Positions 1 to 9,478 of a DNA stretch of 64,000 nucleotides are shown in pieces (the stretch's first letter is position 1; every line of letters starts with the position of its first letter). The stretch is from Tolumonas osonensis (GTDB lineage: Bacteria; Pseudomonadota; Gammaproteobacteria; Enterobacterales; Aeromonadaceae). The translations under genes were made by a program, and so were the position numbers. The stretch covers positions 248,001 through 312,000 of the forward strand of contig NZ_JACHGR010000001.1 in NCBI RefSeq assembly GCF_014202415.1. The letters are read 5' to 3'. The notes below the pieces were generated by a model. That model did no database searches. It was not told the DNA's origin and saw nothing but the letters and a program-made list of their open reading frames with translations.

Positions 1-450
1 GGCAATCCGAAAGTGATCGAATTCAACTGCCGTTTCGGTGATCCGGAAACCCAGCCAATCATGCTGCGCATGCAGTCTGATCTGGTGGAACTGTGTCTCG
101 CCGCCTGCGACGGCAAGCTGAACGAGAAAACCGCGCAGTACGATCCGCGCCCGGCAGTGGGTGTGGTGCTGGCGGCAGCCGGCTACCCGGCTGATGTGCA
201 AAAAGGCGATGTGATTGCTGGCCTGTCAACCGCGGCAACCGATACCGCCAAGGTATTCCACGCTGGTACCGCAGAAAAAGACGGTCAGGTCATCACCGCT
301 GGTGGCCGTGTGCTCTGTGCTACCGCACTGGGTGCGACGGTAGCCGAAGCGCAGCAGAATGCTTATACCCTGGCGGCCACGATCAGCTGGGACGGGATTT
401 ATTACCGTAAAGATATCGCCTGGCGCGCTATCGCCCGCGAGCAGCAGTAA
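1..450 (+). CDS. purD: Phosphoribosylamine-glycine ligase, C-terminal part (5' truncated by window)
   Basis: The reading frame is open from base 1 and ends at TAA 448-450, so only the last 149 residues of PurD are present. PurD joins glycine to 5-phosphoribosylamine with ATP, making GAR in cytoplasmic purine synthesis. The visible part begins just before the family signature CRFGDPETQ, an ATP-grasp metal/ATP-binding segment, and ends WRAIAREQQ, very like the end of E. coli PurD. The methionine-like GTG at 13 is an internal valine codon, not a start. No downstream gene follows on this strand for 279 bp, so purD closes its operon, probably purH-purD. Confidence 0.95.
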   Translation, partial: GNPKVIEFNCRFGDPETQPIMLRMQSDLVELCLAACDGKLNEKTAQYDPRPAVGVVLAAAGYPADVQKGDVIAGLSTAATDTAKVFHAGTAEKDGQVITAGGRVLCATALGATVAEAQQNAYTLAATISWDGIYYRKDIAWRAIAREQQ

Positions 451-458
451 TCTGCAAG

Positions 459-490
459 GTGCAGAATGGTGCAAACCGACCATTCTGCAC
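459..490. terminator. Hairpin after purD
   Basis: A perfect 12-bp inverted repeat (459-470 and 479-490, loop 471-478) starts 8 bases after the purD stop. No long T-run follows, so it may be a weak terminator or an mRNA 3'-end stabilising hairpin rather than a classic intrinsic terminator. Confidence 0.5.
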
Positions 491-729
491 CATTCTGGTT
501 TGGCGGCTAAACAAAAAATAACATTATAAATCAACCGGCTATTCCGCTTTTCTGCAAAAATATCTCTTCCGTATCACAATTCTGTAATCTATTATCTGTT
601 AGACTCAAAAGAGCGTGGACGCTTTTTATCTGAGCGTCTACACTTTAGTCTGTATCCGGTTCTGATGTCCGGATGCCTGCTCTCTCAACCTATAAACGGG
701 AATACAGTCTAACTGTAAGGAAACTACAT
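491..729 (+). promoter_or_regulatory. Upstream region of pilA
   Basis: This AT-rich non-coding stretch precedes the pilin gene. I find no sigma-54 GG-N10-GC element although many pilA genes have one. TATTAT at 590-595 is a possible -10 with no good -35. A direct repeat, GAGCGT at 611-616 and 632-637, is spaced 21 bp (two helical turns). An inverted repeat ATCCGG/CCGGAT lies at 654-659 and 669-674. The start of pilA is preceded by TAAGGA, a good ribosome-binding site. Confidence 0.35.
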
Positions 730-1155
730 ATGAAAAAACAATCCGGTTTTACCCTTATTGAATTGATGATCGTAGTGGCGATCGTGGCGATTCTGGCGGC
801 AATTGCATTACCAGCTTATCAAAGCTATACACAGCGTTCCAAATTTACAGAAGTGACAACAGCCGCATCTGCTTTAAAAGTGCAGGTTCAGCTCTGTAAT
901 TTGGACAAAGGGGCTTTAACTGGTTGTGCTAATTCAACTTCAGGTGCAGGATGGACAATTGGTGCGGCAGCTGATTATAAGACTGACTACGTTAACGATA
1001 TTGCTGTTGTTTCAGGTGCTATTACAGCAACAACAACAACAACTGGAACCAAACCGTTCGGGGCTACGGCTGTAACATATAAATTAACACCAACAGCAAA
1101 TACTGCAGGAGCTTTGGTGTGGACAGCTGTGTGTTCAGATCCAGATCTTTGCTAA
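730..1155 (+). CDS. pilA: Type IV major pilin precursor
   Basis: This is a 141-residue prepilin. It starts [12 protein letters not shown]: a short basic leader, the G/F prepilin cleavage site after Gly6, Glu5 of the mature protein, and a roughly 20-residue hydrophobic assembly helix. Mature pilin subunits polymerise into pili used for adhesion, twitching and DNA uptake after cleavage and N-methylation by PilD, encoded three genes downstream. Cysteines lie in the middle (VQLC, TGC) and at the very C-terminus (VCSDPDLC), fitting a type IVa disulfide loop. The ATG at 730 was chosen because it gives the leader and has TAAGGA 5' to it; an upstream in-frame start would spoil the leader. Past the helix the gene is AT- and Thr-rich, unlike its GC-richer neighbours, as often seen in variable pilins. 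Confidence 0.95.
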   Translation: MKKQSGFTLIELMIVVAIVAILAAIALPAYQSYTQRSKFTEVTTAASALKVQVQLCNLDKGALTGCANSTSGAGWTIGAAADYKTDYVNDIAVVSGAITATTTTTGTKPFGATAVTYKLTPTANTAGALVWTAVCSDPDLC

Positions 1156-1172
1156 AAACTTAACCGTATATC

Positions 1173-1201
1173 ATCAGCCAGTAATAATTTTACTGGCTGA
1201 T
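1173..1201 (+). terminator. Hairpin between pilA and pilB
   Basis: An 11-bp perfect inverted repeat (1173-1183 and 1191-1201) with a 7-nt AT-rich loop sits 17 bp after pilA. It lacks a real T-run. It could reduce read-through so that pilin is made in excess over the assembly proteins. It also covers the in-frame ATG at 1200, which argues against that ATG as the pilB start. Confidence 0.5.
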
Positions 1202-1229
1202 GTCGTCTTTAGATTCCAGAGAAATCCAC

Positions 1230-2936
1230 ATGAACGTTCCCGCCAATGGTTTATTAATCAGTCTGATCCGGGCCGGACTCATTCAGCAGGACCAGTCCGA
1301 GCAGGTGCAGGAACGCGCCCGCTACGAAAAAAAAACCCTCGTCACCTATCTGATTGATAACGATATCATCAGCAGTGAACAACTGGCGGAGCTGTGTGAA
1401 CTGGAGTATGGCATTCCACTGCTCGATCTCGATGCCTTTGAACTGGGCGAAATCCCGCACAAATACCTCAATACGCCATTGATCGAAAAGCACCACGCGC
1501 TGCCGATCTATACCCAAGGCAACACCCTCTATATTGCCGTCTCGGATCCGACCAATATCACCGCACTGGAAGATTTCGGCTTTACCTTCAACCTGCACAC
1601 CGAAGCGCTGCTGGTCGATGATCGCAAGCTGCACCGCGCCATTCAGCGCCTGACCGAACCGACCAGTGACGAATTTTCCAAATCGATCTCCGATGACCAT
1701 ATCAGTGATATTGAAATCGGTGATATCGATGACGCCCGGTTGCAGGAAACGGTCGACACCAACAGTGAAGACGACGCGCCGATCGTCAAATACATCAACA
1801 AGGTGCTACTCGATGCCGTCAGAAAGGGCGCCTCGGATCTGCACTTTGAACCCTATGAAAAGAAATACCGTATCCGCTTTCGTATCGACGGTATTCTGTA
1901 TGAAATTGCCACGCCGCCGGTTAATCTGGCCAACCGCTTTTCTGCACGCCTGAAAGTCATGGCGCGGCTCGATATCGCCGAACGCCGCCTGCCGCAGGAT
2001 GGCCGCATCAAGTTGCGCCTGGCCAAAAACAAATCGGTGGATCTGCGTGTCAGTACCCTGCCCACCATGTGGGGCGAAAAGGTGGTGCTGCGTATTCTCG
2101 ACTCTTCCGCCGCTAACCTGGATATCGAAAAGCTCGGTTTTGATGAGCTCCAGAAACAGCTCTATCTCGATACCCTGGCCCGGCCGCAGGGCATGATCCT
2201 GGTCACCGGCCCGACCGGTTCCGGTAAAACCGTATCGCTCTATACCGGCCTGAATATTCTCAACACCAGCGAGCTCAATATCTCCACTGCCGAGGACCCG
2301 GTAGAAATCAACCTGCCCGGCATCAACCAGGTGCAGATCAACCCCAAATCCGGCCTCACCTTTGCCAGTGCGCTACGCTCCTTCCTGCGTCAGGATCCGG
2401 ACGTGGTCATGGTCGGTGAGATCCGCGATCTGGAAACCGCCGAAATAGCGATTAAAGCGGCGCAGACCGGTCACCTGGTACTGTCAACACTGCATACCAA
2501 CTCCGCCGCCGAAACCCTGACCCGCCTGCTCAATATGGGCGTACCGGCCTTTAACGTTGCTTCCTCTGTCACCCTGCTTATGGCACAGCGTCTGGCCCGT
2601 CGCCTCTGTCCGCACTGCAAGAAGCCGCACCATATTCCCGACAGTGAGTTACTGGGGATGGGCTATACTCAGGAAGAAGTCGCAGCCGGGATCACACTCT
2701 ATCAGCCGGCTGGTTGCGTGGAGTGCTCAAACGGCTATAAAGGACGGGTCGGCATTTATGAAATGTTGCCGATGTCAGAAAACATTGCCAACCTGATCAT
2801 GGAAGGCGGAAATTCACTGCAGATTGCCGAAATGGCCATCAGTGAAGGCATGGTGACCCTGTATCGCTCCGGTCTGGAAAAGGCAAGACTGGGCGTCACC
2901 AGCCTGGCCGAAGTCAACCGGGTAACCTGCCTGTAA
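1230..2936 (+). CDS. pilB: Type IV pilus assembly ATPase PilB
   Basis: A 568-residue cytoplasmic secretion-superfamily (GspE/PilB) ATPase that drives pilus extension. The N-terminal third is an MshEN-type domain ([26 protein letters not shown]). The core has a Walker A GPTGSGKT at about residues 327-334, the Asp-box/Walker B segment [12 protein letters not shown], and a His-box region (STLHTN). Near the C-terminus two CxxC pairs (CPHC and CVEC) form the tetracysteine zinc site. I chose ATG 1230, with AGAGAA upstream, over the in-frame ATG 1200, which lies in a hairpin and has no ribosome-binding site. The resulting length matches the family. It is followed by pilC after 17 bp. Confidence 0.95.
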   Translation: MNVPANGLLISLIRAGLIQQDQSEQVQERARYEKKTLVTYLIDNDIISSEQLAELCELEYGIPLLDLDAFELGEIPHKYLNTPLIEKHHALPIYTQGNTLYIAVSDPTNITALEDFGFTFNLHTEALLVDDRKLHRAIQRLTEPTSDEFSKSISDDHISDIEIGDIDDARLQETVDTNSEDDAPIVKYINKVLLDAVRKGASDLHFEPYEKKYRIRFRIDGILYEIATPPVNLANRFSARLKVMARLDIAERRLPQDGRIKLRLAKNKSVDLRVSTLPTMWGEKVVLRILDSSAANLDIEKLGFDELQKQLYLDTLARPQGMILVTGPTGSGKTVSLYTGLNILNTSELNISTAEDPVEINLPGINQVQINPKSGLTFASALRSFLRQDPDVVMVGEIRDLETAEIAIKAAQTGHLVLSTLHTNSAAETLTRLLNMGVPAFNVASSVTLLMAQRLARRLCPHCKKPHHIPDSELLGMGYTQEEVAAGITLYQPAGCVECSNGYKGRVGIYEMLPMSENIANLIMEGGNSLQIAEMAISEGMVTLYRSGLEKARLGVTSLAEVNRVTCL

Positions 2937-2953
2937 TTTAAGGATGAAGCATT

Positions 2954-4216
2954 ATGGCTGTGGCTCAGCAACACACCGCCGCTGCAATGGCGAATAAACA
3001 GAAACCGAAAGTCACGCAGGCCTTTACCTGGAGTGGTGTTAACCGCCGTGGCCAGAAGGTCTCCGGCGAGCTGAAAGGCGAATCGCTGGCACAGGTTAAA
3101 GCCGAGCTGATCCGCCAAGGCGTGGCAGTGCAGAAAATCAGTCAGCGCCGCGAATCGCTGATGACCAGTTACACCCAGAAAATCAAGCCGATGGACATCG
3201 CGGTGCTGACCCGCCAGATCGCCACCATGCTGACTGCCGGGGTGCCGCTGGTACAGACATTGAAACTGCTCTCCGACAGTCATGAAAAGCGTCCGATGCG
3301 TGAAATGCTGGCTACTATCTGTGCCGACATCGAAACTGGGACGCCACCATCCAAAGCACTGCGCCAGTTCCCGCGCTATTTTGATGATCTCTACTGCGAT
3401 CTGGTCGCCTCCGGTGAACAGTCCGGTGCGCTGGATACCATCTTTAACCGTATCGCCATCTACAAGGAAAAAGCCGAAGCACTGAAATCCAAAATCAAGA
3501 AGGCGCTGTTTTATCCGGCCACCGTGATCCTTGTGGCCATTGTGGTCACCGCGATTCTGTTGCTGTATGTAGTGCCGGAGTTCGATAAGATTTTCAAAAG
3601 TTTTGGTGCCGAACTGCCCGCCTTCACCCGCATGGTGATTAACCTGTCCCATATCGTGCAGGCCTACTGGTACTGGCTGTTAGGTGCCATTGTCGTGCTG
3701 TTGTTTATCTATGTCCGCGCCTACCGGCGCATGAAGTCGGTACGTGACGCTACCGACAAGTTCATCCTGAAACTGCCGATTGTCGGCAACATTTTGCAAA
3801 AAGCGGCGCTGGCGCGTTATGCCCGCACCCTCTCCACCACCTTCTCGGCCGGCCTGCCGCTGATTGATGGCCTGATTGCGGCCGCCGGCTCGTCCGGTAA
3901 TGCGGTTTATCGTGACGCCATCATGAACGTACGCAGCGAAGTCATGGCCGGGATGCAGATGCACGTCGCCATGCGCACCACCAACGTGTTCCCGGAAATG
4001 GTGATCCAGATGATCATGATTGGCGAGGAATCCGGTTCGCTGGACGATATGCTGTCCAAAGTGGCCGGTATCTACGAACAGCAGGTGGATGACGCCGTCG
4101 ATGCCCTTTCCAGCCTGATCGAACCGTTGATCATGGTAGTGCTGGGGATTCTGGTCGGTGGTCTGGTTATCGCCATGTACCTGCCCATCTTTAAGCTTGG
4201 TAGTGTTATTAGATAA
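2954..4216 (+). CDS. pilC: Type IV pilus inner-membrane platform protein PilC
   Basis: A 420-residue GspF/PilC family protein that forms the inner-membrane platform linking the PilB motor to the growing pilus. It has a short N-terminal cytoplasmic region, then two repeated T2SF domains (around residues 80-205 and 285-405). Predicted membrane spans are near 184-207 (FYPATVILVAIVV), 238-255 (WYWLLGAIVVLLF) and 388-412 (EPLIMVVLGILVGG). AAGGAT precedes the ATG. It lies between pilB and pilD with short gaps, so pilBCD are surely co-transcribed. Confidence 0.95.
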   Translation: MAVAQQHTAAAMANKQKPKVTQAFTWSGVNRRGQKVSGELKGESLAQVKAELIRQGVAVQKISQRRESLMTSYTQKIKPMDIAVLTRQIATMLTAGVPLVQTLKLLSDSHEKRPMREMLATICADIETGTPPSKALRQFPRYFDDLYCDLVASGEQSGALDTIFNRIAIYKEKAEALKSKIKKALFYPATVILVAIVVTAILLLYVVPEFDKIFKSFGAELPAFTRMVINLSHIVQAYWYWLLGAIVVLLFIYVRAYRRMKSVRDATDKFILKLPIVGNILQKAALARYARTLSTTFSAGLPLIDGLIAAAGSSGNAVYRDAIMNVRSEVMAGMQMHVAMRTTNVFPEMVIQMIMIGEESGSLDDMLSKVAGIYEQQVDDAVDALSSLIEPLIMVVLGILVGGLVIAMYLPIFKLGSVIR

Positions 4217-4230
4217 CTTAGTGGATTTTC

Positions 4231-5106
4231 ATGGATCTGATTTTTATGCTCTATAGCCAGTATCACTGGCTATATTTTTGTTTGCTCGGTCTGTTCGCGT
4301 TACTGGTGGGCAGTTTTCTCAACGTGCTGATCCACCGTCTGCCCATCATGCTGGAACGCAGCTGGCAGCAGGAGTATCAGGATTATTTTGCACAGGGCGA
4401 CAATCCGCCGCTGCCAGCCGAACCGTATAATCTGTTTTTGCCGCGTTCTGCCTGCCCGCATTGCGGCCATCAGATCACCGCGCTGGAAAATATCCCGCTG
4501 CTGAGTTGGCTGTTCCTGAAAGGCCGCTGCAGTGCCTGCCATCACCCGATCAGTGCCCGTTATCCGCTGGTTGAACTGCTATGTGCACTGGCTTCTCTGG
4601 CGGTCGCAGCTTACTACCCGCCGGGCTGGACGCTGGCCGGCGCGCTGCTGCTGACCTGGGTGCTGCTGGCACTCACCTTTATCGACTTCGATAAACTCCT
4701 GCTGCCGGATCAGCTGACCCTACCCCTGCTCTGGTTAGGCTTGCTGCTCAATATTTCCGGGCAGTATGTCTCGCTGACCGATGCCGTGATCGGCGCCGCC
4801 TCTGGCTACATGGTGCTGTGGTCCATTTACTGGGCCTTCAAGCTGCTCACCGGCAAGGAAGGCATGGGCTATGGCGATTTCAAACTGCTGGCTGCCCTCG
4901 GTGCCTGGCTTGGCTGGCAATCACTGCCGCTGATCCTGATCCTCTCCTCCTGTGTCGGCGCCGTGCTCGGCATCACGCTGGTGGTGATGAAACGTCAGCA
5001 TCAGGAAAAACCGATGCCGTTCGGCCCTTATCTGGCGATTGCCGGCTGGATCGCCCTGCTCTGGGGTGAGCCGCTGACCCGCTGGTATCTGGGGTTACTC
5101 GGCTGA
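4231..5106 (+). CDS. pilD: Prepilin peptidase / N-methyltransferase PilD
   Basis: A 291-residue polytopic inner-membrane aspartyl protease of the type IV prepilin peptidase family. It cleaves the PilA leader (and usually type II secretion pseudopilins) and methylates the new N-terminus. The N-terminal span carries GSFLNVLIHRLP. A cytoplasmic loop has the two zinc CxxC motifs at Cys75/78 and Cys100/103. The catalytic aspartates are Asp152 (FIDFD) and Asp216 in GMGYGDFK. The stop codon overlaps the coaE ATG by one base, implying translational coupling. Confidence 0.95.
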   Translation: MDLIFMLYSQYHWLYFCLLGLFALLVGSFLNVLIHRLPIMLERSWQQEYQDYFAQGDNPPLPAEPYNLFLPRSACPHCGHQITALENIPLLSWLFLKGRCSACHHPISARYPLVELLCALASLAVAAYYPPGWTLAGALLLTWVLLALTFIDFDKLLLPDQLTLPLLWLGLLLNISGQYVSLTDAVIGAASGYMVLWSIYWAFKLLTGKEGMGYGDFKLLAALGAWLGWQSLPLILILSSCVGAVLGITLVVMKRQHQEKPMPFGPYLAIAGWIALLWGEPLTRWYLGLLG

Positions 5107-5735
5107 TGTTTATTGTCGGACTCACCGGTGGCATCGGCAGCGGTAAATCCACCGTCGCCCGCGATTTCACCGCGCTGGGGGTACCCTGCATCGACGCTGA
5201 CCAGACCGCCCGCGACGTGGTTGAGCCCGGTGAGCCGGCGCTGGCTGCTATCGTGCAGCATTTTGGCCGGGACATTCTGCAACCCGACGGCACGCTGGAT
5301 CGTCGCCGTCTGCGGGAAAAAGTCTTTGCCGAACCGGCCGCCAGAGCGTGGCTGAACCAGCTGCTGCACCCGCTGATCCGCGAGCGCATGCTGCAGCAAT
5401 GCCAGCAGGCGCAAGGCCCTTACTGCCTGCTGATGGTACCGCTGCTATTTGAAAATCAGCTGCAATCCTTGGTGCAGCGCACACTGGTCATTGATGTCGA
5501 CGAGGCCACCCAGATCCGCCGCACCATGCAGCGCGATAACACCACTGAAGAACAAGTCAGGGCCATCATCTCCACGCAATGCCCGCGACAGCAGCGACTG
5601 GCACTGGCGGACGATGTGCTCAACAACAGTGATAATGTCACCCCGGAGCAACGCCGGCAGGCCGTAGCTGCCCTGCATCAGCACTATCTGCAACTGGCTG
5701 CTGCAACTGACAGCACCGCACCACCATCGCGATGA
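5106..5735 (+). CDS. coaE: Dephospho-CoA kinase
   Basis: A 209-residue P-loop kinase that phosphorylates the 3'-OH of dephospho-CoA, the last step of CoA synthesis, in the cytoplasm. The P-loop GGIGSGKST is at residues 8-16, followed by IDADQTARDVVEPG (substrate-binding) and RRLREKVF. Its length fits the family (about 206 in E. coli). It overlaps pilD by one base, the arrangement known from Aeromonas and Pseudomonas pil clusters, and precedes yacG. Confidence 0.95.
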   Translation: MFIVGLTGGIGSGKSTVARDFTALGVPCIDADQTARDVVEPGEPALAAIVQHFGRDILQPDGTLDRRRLREKVFAEPAARAWLNQLLHPLIRERMLQQCQQAQGPYCLLMVPLLFENQLQSLVQRTLVIDVDEATQIRRTMQRDNTTEEQVRAIISTQCPRQQRLALADDVLNNSDNVTPEQRRQAVAALHQHYLQLAAATDSTAPPSR

Positions 5736-5737
5736 TG

Positions 5738-5746
5738 TGGTATAAT
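5738..5746 (+). promoter_or_regulatory. Extended -10 promoter before yacG
   Basis: TGG followed by a perfect TATAAT (5741-5746) lies just after the coaE stop and 38 bp before the yacG ATG. A TGn extension can compensate for the missing -35. This suggests yacG can be transcribed independently of the pil operon. Confidence 0.5.
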
Positions 5747-5783
5747 CGCCTCATCTTTGAGCAATAAGTGTGATCGTTAAGAA

Positions 5784-6002
5784 ATGAGTCTGAAGGTTGA
5801 CTGCCCGACTTGCGGCACCTCCACCGCGTGGAGCCCGCTTAATCCGTTTCGTCCTTTTTGCAGCGACCGCTGCCGTCTGATTGATTTGGGCGAGTGGTTC
5901 AGTGAAGACCGCGCTATCCCTGGTGATGAACCGACACCCACGGAAAATCCCGCCATGCTGCAACTCTCGGCAGAAGATCTGGCCCTGCTGGAGCAGGATT
6001 AA
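5784..6002 (+). CDS. yacG: DNA gyrase inhibitor YacG (small zinc protein)
   Basis: A 72-residue protein with the treble-clef-like zinc motif Cys7, Cys10, Cys26 and Cys30, followed by [10 protein letters not shown], the hallmark of YacG. In E. coli YacG binds GyrB and inhibits gyrase. The C-terminal tail is acidic. It keeps its usual neighbour coaE. Its stop codon overlaps the stop of the convergent mutT by three bases (5999-6002). Confidence 0.93.
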   Translation: MSLKVDCPTCGTSTAWSPLNPFRPFCSDRCRLIDLGEWFSEDRAIPGDEPTPTENPAMLQLSAEDLALLEQD

Positions 6003-6397
6003 TTTCCTGCTCTTGCCTTCAATGCCTCAATGATCGGCAGATTGGCCACCGGAAAATCCAGCTGACCCAGTTCATCCAGCGCGACCCAGCGGTTCTCCAG
6101 CCCTTCCAGACTCTGCGCGGTTCCGCCAAATACAGTGACCAGCCAGACATCCAGTTTCACCGCTTTGTCGCTGTAGGCATGTTCAATCACCAGCAGTGGT
6201 TCTGCGGCCTGCACGCTGATGCCAATCTCTTCCTGCAACTCTCTTTGCAGTGCCTGCTGCACCGTTTCGCCGGCCTCGACCTTGCCACCGGGAAACTCCC
6301 ATTTGCCGCCCTGATGCTGATGTGCCGCCCGACGGCAGATAAAATAACCCAGCTGCGGATCATGGATAACACCGACAGCAACCCATATCTGTTTCAT
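5999..6397 (-). CDS. mutT: 8-oxo-dGTP diphosphatase MutT
   Basis: A 132-residue Nudix hydrolase that cleans 8-oxo-dGTP from the nucleotide pool and so prevents A:T to C:G transversions. The Nudix box (G-x5-E-x7-RELQEEIG) spans residues 38-60. The start at 6397 ([10 protein letters not shown]) was chosen because AAGAGGT precedes it and the length fits the family; the frame stays open upstream to 6472 but with no homologous residues. It lies downstream of secA as in E. coli, but here a strong terminator separates the two. The Nudix family is broad; synteny supports MutT itself. Confidence 0.9.
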   Translation of the reverse strand: MKQIWVAVGVIHDPQLGYFICRRAAHQHQGGKWEFPGGKVEAGETVQQALQRELQEEIGISVQAAEPLLVIEHAYSDKAVKLDVWLVTVFGGTAQSLEGLENRWVALDELGQLDFPVANLPIIEALKARAGN

Positions 6398-6440
6398 TGA
6401 TGTACCTCTTGTAGCAAAAAAGTGCAGCAAATAAGGTGTA

Positions 6441-6465
6441 ACAAAAAGGCGGCCGCAGCCGCCTT
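6441..6465 (-). terminator. Intrinsic terminator of secA
   Basis: GC-rich 8-bp stem (6446-6453 and 6458-6465) with a 4-nt loop. Read on the minus strand it is followed by TTTTTGT. It lies 27 bp after the secA stop and before mutT, so it should end the secA transcript. Confidence 0.85.
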
Positions 6466-6491
6466 GTATCATCCTGTTAACCGGTTTTAAA

Positions 6492-9215
6492 TCAGCTCAG
6501 CTGACCATGGCAATGCTTGTACTTTTTGCCTGAACCGCAAGGACAAGGATCGTTACGTCCGACCTTGGCGCCATCGCGGACAAACGGCTCAACAGCCTGC
6601 CCATCCACCTCAGCTTCCTTTTCCTCGGCCAGTGCGTTGCTTTCCTCATGACTGTAGGTACGAGTCTGGGCTGCCTCTGACTGACGGCGCTGCTCTTCAA
6701 TCGCATCCACATCCGGTTCCTGCACCTGAACACGGCACAGCACGCTCACAACCTGCTGTTTCAGCGCTTCCAGCATCTGGGTAAACAGTTCAAACGCTTC
6801 ACGCTTGTATTCCTGTTTCGGGTTCTTCTGCGCATAGCCACGCAGATGGATGCCCTGACGCAGGTGATCCATCGCTGCCAGATGCTCTTTCCACAGATTG
6901 TCCAGCGTCTGCAGCATCACTGATTTCTCGAACTGACGCAGCACGTCGTGGCCGGCCAGTTCTTCCTTATGCGCATAGCTGGCTTCGATTTCGGCCAGAA
7001 CACGCTCACGGATTTTCTCTTCGTACAGCTTGTCGTCATCCTTGATCCACTGCGCAATTGGCAAATCGATCGCGAAATCGGTGCGTAAACGCTGTTCCAG
7101 ACCGGCAATATCCCAGCTCTCATCCAGCGAGTGCGGCGCAATATACTGATCAACCACCCGGTTGATTACATCGCCGCGGATCAGATTGATGGTTTCAGAG
7201 ATATCCGCGCTTTCCAGCAGTTCGTTGCGCTGTTCATACACCACTTTACGCTGGTCATTCGCCACATCGTCAAATTCCAGCAGGTTTTTACGGATGTCGA
7301 AGTTACGGCCTTCTACCTTGCGCTGCGCGTTTTCAATCGCCTTGCTGACCCACGGATGTTCAATGGCTTCGCCATGTTCCATACCGAGTTTCTTCATCAT
7401 GCCACTGACACGATCCGACGCGAAAATACGCATCAGGCTGTCTTCCATCGACAGATAGAAACGGGACGATCCCGGATCACCCTGACGACCGGAACGGCCA
7501 CGCAGCTGGTTATCGATACGGCGCGATTCATGGCGTTCAGTACCGATGATGTGCAGACCACCCGCCGCGATCACCGCGTCATGACGTACCTGCCACGCAT
7601 TTTTGATGGCTGCAATCTGTTCTTCGGTCGGGTTTTCCAGCGCATCAATTTCTGCCTGCCAGCTACCACCCAGCACGATATCGGTACCACGACCCGCCAT
7701 GTTGGTGGCGATGGTCACCGCGCCCGGACGACCAGCCTGTGCCACAATCTGCGCTTCCTGAGCGTGGAATTTGGCGTTCAGAACTTTGTGATCAATACCT
7801 TCTTTGGTCAGAATACTGGACAGCAGTTCCGAGTTTTCAATCGAGATGGTACCGACCAGCACCGGACGCTGTTCAGCGACACGGATCTTGATATCGTCAA
7901 TGATCGCGTCATATTTTTCCTGCTCGGTCAGGTAGACCAGATCGCCCATGTCATCACGGATCATCGGCCGGTTGGTTGGCAACACCACGGTTTCCAGCGC
8001 ATAGATCTGCTGGAATTCATAAGCTTCGGTATCGGCAGTACCGGTCATCCCCGCCAGTTTTTCATACAGACGGAAATAGTTCTGGAAGGTAATCGAGGCC
8101 AGTGTCTGGTTCTCATTGCGGATCTTCACACCCTCTTTGGCTTCAATCGCCTGGTGCAGACCTTCGGACCAGCGACGGCCAGCCATGGTACGGCCAGTGT
8201 GTTCATCAACAATGACCACTTCGCCATCTTTGACGATGTAATCCACGTTGCGCTCAAACAGGGTATTGGCACGCAGTGCCGCATTCACATGATGCAGCAG
8301 GGTGATATTGGTCACCGAGAACAGCGAATCATCTTCGCTCATCATGCCCTGTTGTTTCAGCCATTCTTCAACAAAAATCTGGCCATTTTCAGTCAGGTAC
8401 GCCTGACGGGCTTTTTCATCCACGGTGTAGTGACCGTCACCCTGATACTCTTCAGAATCTTCTTTATCCTGTTTTTTCAGTGACGGGATCAGCGTGTTGA
8501 TCTTGATATAGAGTTCAGAACTGTCTTCTGCCGCGCCGGAAATGATCAGTGGCGTACGGGCTTCATCGATCAGCACGGAGTCAACTTCGTCCACCAGCGC
8601 GTAGTAGAGCGGACGCTGCACACGCTGTTCGGCTGCAAACGCCATATTATCGCGCAGATAATCGAAACCGAATTCGTTGTTGGTACCATAGGTGATATCA
8701 CAGGCATACGCGGCCTGTTTCTCTTCATGGCTCATGCCCGGCAGGTTACAGCCGACGGTCATGCCGAGGAACGCGAACAATGGACGGCTCCACTCCGCGT
8801 CACGGCGGGCCAGATAATCGTTCACGGTAACAATATGCACGCCACGGCCGGTCAATGCGTTCAGATAGGCAGGTAATGTTGCGGTTAGGGTTTTACCTTC
8901 ACCGGTTTTCATTTCTGCGATCTGATTATTGTTCAGTACGATGCCTCCCATCATCTGCACATCGAAATGACGCATGGCAAATACGCGTTTTGACGCTTCA
9001 CGGACAGTCGCAAACGCTTCTGGTAACAGGGAATCCAGTTCTTCACCTTTTTCCAGACGCTCACGGAATTCGACTGTCTTTGCCTGTAAATCGGCATCAG
9101 CCAGAGAGGCAAACTGCGGTTCAAGCTCGTTGATTTGTTTTACTATTTTTTTTAACGCTTTTACGGTGCGGTCATTACGACTACCAATGATCTTGGTAAA
9201 TAGTTTGGTGATCAT
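6492..9215 (-). CDS. secA: Preprotein translocase ATPase SecA
   Basis: A 907-residue DEAD-like motor that pushes unfolded preproteins through SecYEG. It begins [16 protein letters not shown]. Walker A is MKTGEGKT near residues 102-109; the [19 protein letters not shown] segment is Walker [15 protein letters not shown] marks the second nucleotide-binding fold. The C-terminus has the zinc site [13 protein letters not shown], which binds SecB (also encoded here at about 34.6 kb) and phospholipid. It follows ftsZ and lpxC as in E. coli. Confidence 0.98.
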   Translation of the reverse strand: MITKLFTKIIGSRNDRTVKALKKIVKQINELEPQFASLADADLQAKTVEFRERLEKGEELDSLLPEAFATVREASKRVFAMRHFDVQMMGGIVLNNNQIAEMKTGEGKTLTATLPAYLNALTGRGVHIVTVNDYLARRDAEWSRPLFAFLGMTVGCNLPGMSHEEKQAAYACDITYGTNNEFGFDYLRDNMAFAAEQRVQRPLYYALVDEVDSVLIDEARTPLIISGAAEDSSELYIKINTLIPSLKKQDKEDSEEYQGDGHYTVDEKARQAYLTENGQIFVEEWLKQQGMMSEDDSLFSVTNITLLHHVNAALRANTLFERNVDYIVKDGEVVIVDEHTGRTMAGRRWSEGLHQAIEAKEGVKIRNENQTLASITFQNYFRLYEKLAGMTGTADTEAYEFQQIYALETVVLPTNRPMIRDDMGDLVYLTEQEKYDAIIDDIKIRVAEQRPVLVGTISIENSELLSSILTKEGIDHKVLNAKFHAQEAQIVAQAGRPGAVTIATNMAGRGTDIVLGGSWQAEIDALENPTEEQIAAIKNAWQVRHDAVIAAGGLHIIGTERHESRRIDNQLRGRSGRQGDPGSSRFYLSMEDSLMRIFASDRVSGMMKKLGMEHGEAIEHPWVSKAIENAQRKVEGRNFDIRKNLLEFDDVANDQRKVVYEQRNELLESADISETINLIRGDVINRVVDQYIAPHSLDESWDIAGLEQRLRTDFAIDLPIAQWIKDDDKLYEEKIRERVLAEIEASYAHKEELAGHDVLRQFEKSVMLQTLDNLWKEHLAAMDHLRQGIHLRGYAQKNPKQEYKREAFELFTQMLEALKQQVVSVLCRVQVQEPDVDAIEEQRRQSEAAQTRTYSHEESNALAEEKEAEVDGQAVEPFVRDGAKVGRNDPCPCGSGKKYKHCHGQLS

Positions 9216-9425
9216 TATTACCCAACTCTCAGGCTATTGATTATTTTCTGTCCCGACGGACAGCGATTCGGAATCTGTAAGTTATGACACGATATATGGG
9301 GACAGGAAATCTGGGATTCAAGGAAAGAATGTCTGGAATACCCCATTTACGGCAGAAAAAGATTACCACAACGCAGCTTGTGCGTCTGCTATTGTCTCAG
9401 GCAGAAACAAGGAATCAGAAACAAC
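9216..9425 (-). promoter_or_regulatory. secA leader / lpxC-secA intergenic region
   Basis: Between lpxC and secA there are 263 bp. In E. coli this space encodes the arrest peptide SecM; here I see no reading frame with a signal sequence and a FxxxxWIxxxxGIRAGP-like arrest motif. The stretch holds a hairpin 9248-9253/9258-9263 about 35 bp before secA and an odd palindrome GATTCGGAATC at 9265-9275. A weak TTGAAT -35 candidate lies near 9318 on the minus strand. How SecA is autoregulated here is not visible. Confidence 0.4.
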
Positions 9426-9453
9426 AAAGCACCGGGCGGAGAACCGGTGCTTT
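9426..9453 (-). terminator. Terminator after lpxC
   Basis: 10-bp perfect stem (9426-9435 and 9444-9453) with an 8-nt loop. On the minus strand it is followed by a T-rich tail TTTGTTGTTT. It ends the dcw/lpxC transcript before secA. Confidence 0.75.
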
Positions 9454-9478
9454 GGGATATATTCAGCAGAAATCGCGT

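Noticed and set aside
673-729. N-terminal extension of pilA from 673
   Set aside because: It would put 19 residues before the prepilin leader and abolish the type IV leader; the ribosome-binding site is at the ATG at 730.
1200-1229. pilB start at ATG 1200
   Set aside because: It sits in the right arm of the pilA-pilB hairpin and lacks a ribosome-binding site; ATG 1230 fits both signal and family length.
7131-8483. 450-codon open frame antisense to secA
   Set aside because: It lies wholly within secA on the other strand; its protein has low complexity with many His/Phe/Arg and no known family. It is a codon-bias shadow.
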